DNA of 64,000 nt from Hymenobacter jeollabukensis (GTDB lineage: Bacteria; Bacteroidota; Bacteroidia; Cytophagales; Hymenobacteraceae), in assembly GCF_005771675.1 (NCBI RefSeq), contig NZ_VAJM01000002.1, positions 620,001 through 684,000 of the forward strand. The letters run 5' to 3'. This document shows, in pieces, positions 8,541-15,106 of this stretch (the first letter of the stretch is position 1; every line of letters begins with the position of its first letter). The notes under the pieces are model-generated. The model saw only the letters and a program-made list of their open reading frames with translations. It did not search any database and was not told where the DNA came from. Both the position numbers and the translations under genes were made by a program.

Positions 8541-8577
8541 AAAAGCCCCGGTGTGCAGCTCGTACACCGGGGCTTTT
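8541..8577. terminator. Bidirectional terminator
   Basis: Arms 8541-8554 and 8564-8577 pair perfectly (14 bp) with A and T runs on either side, between the rightward desulfurase gene and the leftward gene ending at 8616. It can serve both. Confidence 0.85.
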
Positions 8578-8615
8578 GCTTGGTAGGCGGGCCGAAAGCT
8601 GGGCCGCGCCATTAT

Positions 8616-9821
8616 TCAATAGGCACCGGTGGCGCCGCCGCCGCCGGAGTGGCCGCCGCCGAACTGCACGCCCGCCGTGGCCGCGGCCGGGGCGGAGTGG
8701 GCCGTCTGGGCCACTACCAAGGATTCCAGGTCGAGCTGCGGGTCCTCGGCGTCGTCGGGGGCGGAGGTGAGGCCGTGGCGGGCCGAGTGCAGGTAGCGCG
8801 TGGCCCACACGGCCAAGGCCACGAAAAAGGCGCCGGCCAGGGTGGCGGCGGTTTCGGCGGGCAGCAGGCTGCGGTAGTAGCGCAGGGTGAAAACGGAAAA
8901 CGCGGCCGTCAGCAAACCCAGCCACAGCCAGGTGCGGTCGGGGCGGCGCAGGCCCTGGACGAGGTAGAATAGCGGAATGGTAGCCGTGAGCAGGCAAAAC
9001 AGCCACGCCAGCGGAATCTGGGGCGCCACAAACGCGTAGCTATGGTATTCAGGCGCCATCAGCGCCATATTTCCTTCGCGCACGGCCCAGTAGTTGACGG
9101 CCAGATAAGCGGTTCCCAGCGCCAGGCCGCGCAGCAGCCCGAGGCAACGGTGGTAGTACAGGCGCTCAGGCCGTTGGAGCTGTCGGGTAAACCATAGGTA
9201 GGCTGCGGCCGACGCAGCGCACAGTGCGAAGGGCAGCAGCAGCGTGCCGTGGGGCAGCAGCAGTAGCACGTTGCCGAGCAGCAGCAGGCCATTCAGGTAA
9301 GCGGCCACGGCGACGAGGCGGTCGGCGTAGCGCAGGGTGGCCAGCAGCAGCACCGCCTGGGTGAGCAGCAGGGCGACGGTCAGGCGGGCGGTGCCGGGTG
9401 TGGGGTCGGGGGAAGGGTAGCTGCTCAGCGTTTCGTAGGTGAAATAGAAAATGAGCACGACCAGACCCAGCAGTTCCAGGTACAGCAGGGCGTTGTCGGC
9501 GCCGGAGTGGTAGAGCCGTTTGCCGCGAATGGCCATTTCCAGCACCACCGCGCCGATAATCAGGCTGACGATGAGCGTGCCGAGAAAATTGAATTGGAAC
9601 ATCATGCCCACGAAACCCGCGCCGGCCAGGGCCCCCAGCGTGGTAAACAGAAACAGGCCGATGCGCAGAAACAGGTGCGGCCGGTAGAAGTCGAGCGGAA
9701 AGCGGGCCTGCGCGGCGGCCAGCTGCCCGGCCGTCAGCAAACCGCGCCGCTGCCAGCGGGTGGCTTGCTCCTGAATGGCTTCGTGATGCGGCCAGTCGGG
9801 GTGGTAGGCGTAGAAGCTCAT
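8616..9821 (-). CDS. Polytopic membrane protein, partner of DUF2157 protein
   Basis: No confident family. The 401-residue protein starts MSFYAYHPDWPHHEAI with a soluble N-terminus of about 50 residues that resembles the start of DUF2157-type proteins (WQRRGLLTAGQL). About ten hydrophobic helices fill residues 50-345. The tail has acidic residues and a Gly-rich end (GGGHSGGGGATGAY) like those of some secreted or membrane TPM-domain proteins. Its ATG at 9821 overlaps the TGA of the upstream DUF2157 gene (ATGA), so both are one translational unit. Probably an inner-membrane complex with its neighbour (inference). Confidence 0.75.
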   Translation of the reverse strand: MSFYAYHPDWPHHEAIQEQATRWQRRGLLTAGQLAAAQARFPLDFYRPHLFLRIGLFLFTTLGALAGAGFVGMMFQFNFLGTLIVSLIIGAVVLEMAIRGKRLYHSGADNALLYLELLGLVVLIFYFTYETLSSYPSPDPTPGTARLTVALLLTQAVLLLATLRYADRLVAVAAYLNGLLLLGNVLLLLPHGTLLLPFALCAASAAAYLWFTRQLQRPERLYYHRCLGLLRGLALGTAYLAVNYWAVREGNMALMAPEYHSYAFVAPQIPLAWLFCLLTATIPLFYLVQGLRRPDRTWLWLGLLTAAFSVFTLRYYRSLLPAETAATLAGAFFVALAVWATRYLHSARHGLTSAPDDAEDPQLDLESLVVAQTAHSAPAAATAGVQFGGGHSGGGGATGAY

Positions 9822-10813
9822 CGGAGACGCAGGATTTTCTTGATGTTCAGAAACAACCAGACCACGCCGGCAGCCGACAGCGGCACGTACAGCAGCAGGA
9901 GCGTAAAGCCCGCTTCGCCGGAATCGGTGGCCGCGATGAAGCGCACCAGCGTGTAGGTCACGGCCATGTAGGCGTAGCCCACGCCCATCAGCAGCAGCAG
10001 GTAGGAATGCGTGCGGCGGGCGTACCACACCAGCGCGGCGCACACCAGCAGAATCAGCGGCACCAGCAGCACGGGCGGAAAGCTGCCGTAGCCGGGCGTG
10101 AAATCCAGCAGCGTGACGGTGGCCGCAATCAGCAGCAGGTTGCTGCCCAGCGAAATGTAGGTGAAGGCGAAGTGCGCCTTGCGGCCGTAGCGCTCCGAGA
10201 GCAGCCCGGCCAGCATCAGCCCCAGGCCCAGCAGCATGGCGGCCGTGCTCAGGCGGGAGTGCCAGAAGTCATTGGTAGTGAAGGCCGACAGCGGCTGAAT
10301 GGTGACACCCACCCAGGCCGCCAGCGCCGTGATGCCCATGGCCAGCACGCCGCGGTGGTCGAAGCGGTAGGCCAGGGGCAGAAATACCAAGGCTGGCAGC
10401 AAGGTGGCCAGCCCGTAGCGCGTGCCGAAGAGGCCGTACTGCACCTGCAGGTAGGTTTCGAGGGTGACGAAGAGCAGGCAGCCGAGCAGCAGGGCGTAGT
10501 CGGGCAGAAAGCCGGCTTTGGCGGCCTCGCCCCAGCTGAAGGGCTGCCGGTGCCGCGCCGCGTAGCCCAGGCTAAGGAGCATCAGCAGGGCAATGGCGGC
10601 CACCACCACGCCGTGGCCAATATCATCGAGGTGCTGGTAGATAAGCACGCCCAGCCCGCCGCTGAGCAACACGATGCCCACGTACAGCAGCAGGCGCAGC
10701 TCGTGGTGCAAGGAGAAGGGGCGCTGGGCCTCGTCGGTGCGGATCAGGGCAGCCTGCTCGGGCGGCAGCAGCTGCTGATCCAGCAGTGCGCGCAGCACGG
10801 ATTCGGGGGACAT
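9818..10813 (-). CDS. DUF2157 domain-containing membrane protein
   Basis: The 331-residue protein begins MSPESVLRALLDQQLLPPEQAALI, a short soluble helix-rich region, and then has about ten transmembrane segments (from about residue 40 to 320). The N-terminal soluble part plus first helix pair match the DUF2157 layout known from many Bacteroidetes and Proteobacteria, where function is unknown. It is first in a two-gene unit with the 4-bp overlapping gene at 8616-9821 and is divergent from the gene at 10972. Codon use is normal for the window. Confidence 0.75.
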   Translation of the reverse strand: MSPESVLRALLDQQLLPPEQAALIRTDEAQRPFSLHHELRLLLYVGIVLLSGGLGVLIYQHLDDIGHGVVVAAIALLMLLSLGYAARHRQPFSWGEAAKAGFLPDYALLLGCLLFVTLETYLQVQYGLFGTRYGLATLLPALVFLPLAYRFDHRGVLAMGITALAAWVGVTIQPLSAFTTNDFWHSRLSTAAMLLGLGLMLAGLLSERYGRKAHFAFTYISLGSNLLLIAATVTLLDFTPGYGSFPPVLLVPLILLVCAALVWYARRTHSYLLLLMGVGYAYMAVTYTLVRFIAATDSGEAGFTLLLLYVPLSAAGVVWLFLNIKKILRLR

Positions 10814-10971
10814 AGGCGGCGGGTAGGGGTGAAGCGGTAAGTACGGCGTTCGGCGGCAGAATCCGCGCTACCGGTGGCGTCTGGTTGGCCGGCTATGTCG
10901 CCGACGCTATCTATTTTGCCCCGGCTGCGTATGGCAAGCCCGTAGCCCTCCTCTTTCCGCAACCTGGCTTT

Positions 10972-11643
10972 ATGGCTGAAATCAACATTCAACGAAAGAA
11001 AAAACGGGTAAGTCCGTGGCCCCTGCTGATTGCCGTGCTGGTGGTGCTGGCGCTGGGCGTGTGGTACCTCGTGAGCCGCGACAAGGATGAGGCCCCAGCG
11101 GCCACGCCCGCCGTACCCGCCGCCACGCCCGCCGATACCGTGAGCGTGCCCAGCGGCGACGCGGCCACGGCCACCGACCCTGATGCGCCCACCGGCGACC
11201 CGTCGGTGGGGGCCATGGCCGGCGAAGTGGACGCGGACAACGCTGCGCCGGCCGACTTCTACGCCTTCGTGGCCGACGACCCGACCAGCACCACCTACGC
11301 CCGCCGCGGCCTGAGCCTTCTCAGCAGCGTGCTGGTGAACCTGGCCGACCGCAACGACCTGCGCAACCCGGCGGTGGAAGAAAAGCGCAACGACCTGACC
11401 AGCGCCACCAGCCGCGTGGCCGACGGCGGCTCGCTGCGCCCGGGCCTGGTGGCGGCGGCCGAGCTGATGCAGGAAATGCAGCGCCGCGGCTACGCCACCC
11501 TGGAGCGCGACGTGAGCAAGCTGGTGGAGCAGGCCGGCCAGCTCAGCGGCCGCACCGCCACCGCCGCCGAACAACAGGCCACCCAGGAGTTTTTTCAGCA
11601 GGCCGCCAACGTGCTGCGCGTGCTGGAAAAGCCCGCCGCCTAG
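10972..11643 (+). CDS. Membrane-anchored protein with Ala/Pro-rich linker, unknown
   Basis: The 223-residue product starts MAEINIQRKKKR, a short basic cytoplasmic segment. A single hydrophobic helix (about residues 18-36) and a low-complexity Ala/Pro/Thr linker (about 40-85) follow. A helical domain of about 130 residues beginning around NAAPADFYAFV completes it. ATG at 10972 is preferred over an in-frame start at 10885, which would add a non-homologous stretch. It is followed after 32 bp by the PRC-barrel gene, so they are likely co-transcribed. The C-terminal domain may face the periplasm; function not recognised. Confidence 0.7.
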   Translation: MAEINIQRKKKRVSPWPLLIAVLVVLALGVWYLVSRDKDEAPAATPAVPAATPADTVSVPSGDAATATDPDAPTGDPSVGAMAGEVDADNAAPADFYAFVADDPTSTTYARRGLSLLSSVLVNLADRNDLRNPAVEEKRNDLTSATSRVADGGSLRPGLVAAAELMQEMQRRGYATLERDVSKLVEQAGQLSGRTATAAEQQATQEFFQQAANVLRVLEKPAA

Positions 11644-11675
11644 CCCCGATTAGCAACGCCGACCTGGCAACCCCC

Positions 11676-12221
11676 ATGGAAACCACACCCGTCCCCAGCG
11701 CCGAGGGCATGCACCTGACGCGCCTGCGCGACCTGCGCGATTTTGAAGTAGCCGATGGCAGCCCCGACGTGCGCGGCTGGGCCGTGCGCGGCGCCGATGG
11801 CAAGCGTTTCGGCGACGTGTACGAGCTGATTGTGGAGCGCGACGCGCTGAAAGTGCGCTACCTCGACGTGGAGCTGGACGCCGGGCTGAACATCAACCAA
11901 CACGAGCGGCACATTTTGGTGCCCATCGGCGCCGCCGCGCTTGACGACGACGGCGACAACGTATTCGTGCCCGCCCTCACCGCCGATTCGGTGCTGAACT
12001 ACCCGCCCTACCAGGAAATCAGCATCAGCCGCGACTACGAGGAAGCCATGCTGCGCGCCCTGAGCCTGCCCGTGCCCAGCCGCGACAGTCACTCGCCCTT
12101 CTACGAGCAGCCCAGCTACGACGAGCAGCACTTCTACCACAACCGCCGCCCCGCCGAGCTGCCCAGCAGCTTCCGCCGCCGCCCCGACGTGAACGTGCCG
12201 CCGCGCGGGGAGCTGAATTAA
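11676..12221 (+). CDS. PRC-barrel domain protein
   Basis: The 181-residue soluble protein has a PRC-barrel-like core (about residues 16-100): DFEVADGSPDVRGWAVRGADGKRFGDVYELIVE, then KVRYLDVELD and HILVPIGAA. This is the pattern of photosystem reaction-centre H-like barrels found in stress or envelope proteins of non-photosynthetic bacteria. A disordered tail rich in Pro, Tyr, His and Arg follows (about residues 125-181). It is probably in an operon with the membrane protein just upstream. Ligand and role are unknown. Confidence 0.75.
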   Translation: METTPVPSAEGMHLTRLRDLRDFEVADGSPDVRGWAVRGADGKRFGDVYELIVERDALKVRYLDVELDAGLNINQHERHILVPIGAAALDDDGDNVFVPALTADSVLNYPPYQEISISRDYEEAMLRALSLPVPSRDSHSPFYEQPSYDEQHFYHNRRPAELPSSFRRRPDVNVPPRGELN

Positions 12222-12251
12222 GGCTGGAGCGGAGAGCAGAACGACGCAAAA

Positions 12252-12380
12252 AGAACGTCATTCTGAGCGAAGTCGAGGAATCTCGCGTGCTGAATCCAGA
12301 TAGCATTCTTCTCGTTCAACGAGGATTTTACTGTCCCACATCAGCACGCGAGATTCCTCGACAAGCTCGGAATGACGTTT
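12252..12380. repeat. Dispersed inverted-repeat element, copy 1
   Basis: Outer arms carry AACGTCATTCTGAGC and its complement, inner arms TCGCGTGCTGA and TCAGCACGCGA. Class I arms, in which ATTCT/AGGAAT words within each arm can pair locally. It fills the convergent gap between the PRC-barrel gene and the siroheme/TSUP gene. Related copies: 21013, 25763, 32975, 37607, 48367, 60597. Confidence 0.85.
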
Positions 12381-12429
12381 TTGTTTTCTGTCGTTCTGGT
12401 TCCTGTTGTTCTGCTTTCGTAGGTAGAAT

Positions 12430-13941
12430 CTAGAAAAACACCTTCCGCAGCGCCCAGAGGCTCCAGACGATAACCATCAGCCCCACGCCCACGAACATAA
12501 AGCGGGTGGACACGCGGCCGGCCAGCCGGGCGGCAAAGGGCGCGGCGGCCACCCCACCCACAATCAGGCCCAGCACCACCTGCCAGTGCGAAATGCCGAT
12601 GGTGGCGAAGAACGTAAGGGCGCTGGCGAAGGTGACGAAGAACTCCGTCAGACTCACCGAGCCGATGACGTACTGCGGGGTGCGGCCCTGCGAAATCAGT
12701 GTGCTGGTGACCAAAGGGCCCCAGCCGCCGCCGCCGAACGAATCGAGGAAGCCGCCGGCGCCGGCCAGCCAGCCTACATGCTTCACTTTGCGCTTGCGCA
12801 GGTCGGGCTTCGTGAAGGCCTTGCTGATGAGGCGCACGCCCAGCAGCAGCAGGTAAGCGGCCAGCACGGGCTTCACGTAGCTGCCGTACTGCTCGCCGAA
12901 TTTCGACAGCAGCAACGCCCCGCTCACCGAGCCCAGGATGCCCGGAATCAGCAGGGCCTTGAACAGCCGCCGGTTCACGTTGCCGAAGCGGTAGTGGTTG
13001 TAGCCCGAGGCGCCGCTGGCAAACATTTCGGCCGTGTGGATGCTGGCGCTGACCGCCGCCGGATTCAGCCCCAACGACATCAGGCTGATGGCCGTGACCA
13101 CCCCGTAGCCCATGCCCAGCAGCCCGTCGACGAGCTGGGCGGCGAAGCCCACGGCCACGAAGAGGTAGAAGGTGCGGGCGGTGGTGATGGTGTCCCAGAC
13201 TTGTGGCCAGGTGTAGTAAATCGACAGCACGTTGAGGCCCAGCAGCAGTGCAAAGCCGAAAAGCGAAAACGTGGCAATGCGCCGCCACATCGTCGTTTCC
13301 GGCGACTCGGCCAGCTCCGCCGTCACCTCGTTCAGCGACTTTACCTTCTGCGTGAAGTCGCCCGCCAGGCGGCGGCGGATGACGCCCAGGTTTTGCAGCA
13401 CCGCGTTCAGCTCGTCGGGCAGCGCTTCACTGAGCACCTCTCGCAGGCGCTGGGCCACCGTCGGCGACTTGCCATTGGTGCTGATGGCCACTTTCAGGTC
13501 GCCCTTCTGCACGATGGCGCCGAGGTAAAAGTCGCACTCCTCGGGCGTGTCGGCCACGTTGGCCAGCAGGCCGTGGCCGGCGGCTTCCTGCTTGATGCGG
13601 CTGTTCAGGGCCCGGTCGTTGGTGGCAATGAGCACCAGGTCGTGGCCCAGCAGGTCGGTGAGCTGGTAGGGCCGCTCGTGCAGCTGCACCGCCGGGTGCT
13701 GTGCGGCCAGCGTGCGGATTTCGGGGGAAATAACGTCGCTGACCACCGTGATGCTGGCGGCGGGGCTGTTGCGCAGCAGGGCCGTGATTTGTTCGAGGCC
13801 CACGGCGCCGCCGCCCACCAGCAGCACCCGCAGGTGCTCCAGCTTCAGAAACACCGGAAACAGCGTGTTGCCGGCCCGGGGCGCGGGGTTTTCAGCGGGT
13901 GGACCGGTAGCCAGGTGCAGCGGCAGGGCGGTTGAATTCAT
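12430..13941 (-). CDS. Fusion: siroheme synthase N-domain plus TSUP (TauE/SafE) permease
   Basis: Bifunctional 503-residue protein. Residues about 27-220 are a precorrin-2 dehydrogenase / sirohydrochlorin ferrochelatase domain (CysG N-half type): LRVLLVGGGAVGLEQ is the NAD site, then ANVADTPEECDFYLGAIV and LKVAISTNGKSPTVAQRLRE. Residues about 220-503 are an eight-helix TauE/SafE sulfite-exporter-type permease with the duplicated motifs GFAAQLVDGLLGMGYG and GAGGFLDSFGGGGWGP. Siroheme is the cofactor of sulfite reductase and TSUP proteins move sulfite or organosulfonates, so both halves serve sulfur assimilation. It is the last gene of the leftward cluster, 367 bp after the DUF2490 gene. Confidence 0.88.
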   Translation of the reverse strand: MNSTALPLHLATGPPAENPAPRAGNTLFPVFLKLEHLRVLLVGGGAVGLEQITALLRNSPAASITVVSDVISPEIRTLAAQHPAVQLHERPYQLTDLLGHDLVLIATNDRALNSRIKQEAAGHGLLANVADTPEECDFYLGAIVQKGDLKVAISTNGKSPTVAQRLREVLSEALPDELNAVLQNLGVIRRRLAGDFTQKVKSLNEVTAELAESPETTMWRRIATFSLFGFALLLGLNVLSIYYTWPQVWDTITTARTFYLFVAVGFAAQLVDGLLGMGYGVVTAISLMSLGLNPAAVSASIHTAEMFASGASGYNHYRFGNVNRRLFKALLIPGILGSVSGALLLSKFGEQYGSYVKPVLAAYLLLLGVRLISKAFTKPDLRKRKVKHVGWLAGAGGFLDSFGGGGWGPLVTSTLISQGRTPQYVIGSVSLTEFFVTFASALTFFATIGISHWQVVLGLIVGGVAAAPFAARLAGRVSTRFMFVGVGLMVIVWSLWALRKVFF

Positions 13942-14308
13942 GCGGGGCGTAGGTTTTGGCCGTGAAGCGCTGCCGGCACTGGGCCGGCGGTTGGGTAGTG
14001 GCCGCCGCAGCCAGTGGAGCTGACGTGGCGGGGCGGCGGAGCAGGAACCGACTTGTCAAACCTCAGCGGGGGCCGCGTGTCTGGCCGAGGGCTACACCGC
14101 CGGACCCTGCAGCGTGGCAGCAAAGGGGCCCTCCGGGTTGATTTTGCCGGTGAAGAGGCAAATCAGGCGGCTTTTGCTGGGCGGGGTAAGTACCCCGTCA
14201 GTAGCATGGTCGGGTTCAAGTGGTTGGTTAATATAGCGTTCTGCTGCGTAAAAACCAGCCTGAGCGCGGTGTGTTCCACCTCCTTTACCGCGGCAACGCT
14301 GGGTTGGG
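13942..14308. other. Gap with an unexplained open stretch
   Basis: No start-bearing gene is seen. On the minus strand the frame of the DUF2490 gene stays open for 71 codons after its TGA (to TAG at 14092-14094). Its distal half has protein-like composition and high GC at third positions (for example LICLFTGKINPEGPF), but it has no ATG or usable GTG. A small stem (14265-14270 with 14287-14292) lies just after the DUF2490 stop. It may be a gene remnant or spacer. Confidence 0.3.
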
Positions 14309-15085
14309 TCAGGTGCCGCTGGGGTTGAGGGGCGTAGCGGGCGGCGTTGCCGCTGTGGGACGGAAATTCAGATTGTGGAAGTAGAAGACGCGGATGGTAT
14401 GCTGATTTCGGTAGGTGCTGCCGGCGGGCAACTGCTGAAACAGGTGCATGTAGCCCGCTTGCAGCTGGGCCTGCCTACTCACTTGGAACACCACCCCGGC
14501 AAAGGCGCGGTTCTGGTCGAAATAGTTGTAGCGCACCTCCTTGCCGAAATTGACCATCAGCTCGTTGTTTAGGAGAACCTGCCAGCTGCCGGGCTCAAAC
14601 CGGCGTCGGGTCAGCGGCAGGAACAGGGCCAGGTTGTAGCGGGTGCGCCAGTTAAAATCGAACTCAGCCGTCCGCTCATTGCCCACGATGTGGCGCCGAA
14701 ACCGCTCCTCCAGCCGCACCCACTGCATCAGCCGGGCCTGCGGGAACCTGCTGAACCACTGCACCTGCTGCCAGGGCCGGTGCTCGGCCTGCCCGATGGT
14801 GCGGGCACCGTCGGGGAAGTGGTGGACGTAGGCGTAGCCGCCGGTCAGGCGCACGTCGTCGGTGAGGTAGTAGGTTAGCCCGAGGCGGGTCACCGTCTGG
14901 AATTTCGCCTGGACGAAGTGGTCGTGCAGGCGCAGGTGCAGGTCGGTCCAGGTGCCCCAGTGCTGGGAGAAGCGGGTTTGGTTGAATACGCCCAGCCAGG
15001 TTTGCTGCTCGCGTACGTACTGCTTCTGAGCCCGCACGGCCAGTGCCGCGAGCAGCAGGACAAAGGAAAGCAAGGTCCGTTTCAT
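14309..15085 (-). CDS. DUF2490 family outer-membrane protein
   Basis: The 258-residue protein has a cleavable signal peptide (MKRTLLSFVLLLAALAVRAQ) followed by alternating beta-strands typical of the DUF2490 barrel, e.g. EQQTWLGVFNQTRFSQHWGTW, LTYYLTDDVRLTGGYAYVHH and a terminal strand VFYFHNLNF. DUF2490 proteins are predicted outer-membrane barrels of unknown function. The gene starts 21 bp after the TonB-dependent receptor and is co-directional, so the two are probably co-expressed within the sulfur cluster and may form one uptake unit (inference). Confidence 0.85.
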   Translation of the reverse strand: MKRTLLSFVLLLAALAVRAQKQYVREQQTWLGVFNQTRFSQHWGTWTDLHLRLHDHFVQAKFQTVTRLGLTYYLTDDVRLTGGYAYVHHFPDGARTIGQAEHRPWQQVQWFSRFPQARLMQWVRLEERFRRHIVGNERTAEFDFNWRTRYNLALFLPLTRRRFEPGSWQVLLNNELMVNFGKEVRYNYFDQNRAFAGVVFQVSRQAQLQAGYMHLFQQLPAGSTYRNQHTIRVFYFHNLNFRPTAATPPATPLNPSGT

Positions 15086-15106
15086 AGCAAGCCAGGAGCC
15101 AGGAAG

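Noticed and set aside
7045-9006. Leftward frame of about 653 codons across the cysteine desulfurase and part of the membrane-protein gene
   Set aside because: It crosses two unrelated genes and a terminator and has no recognisable protein features.
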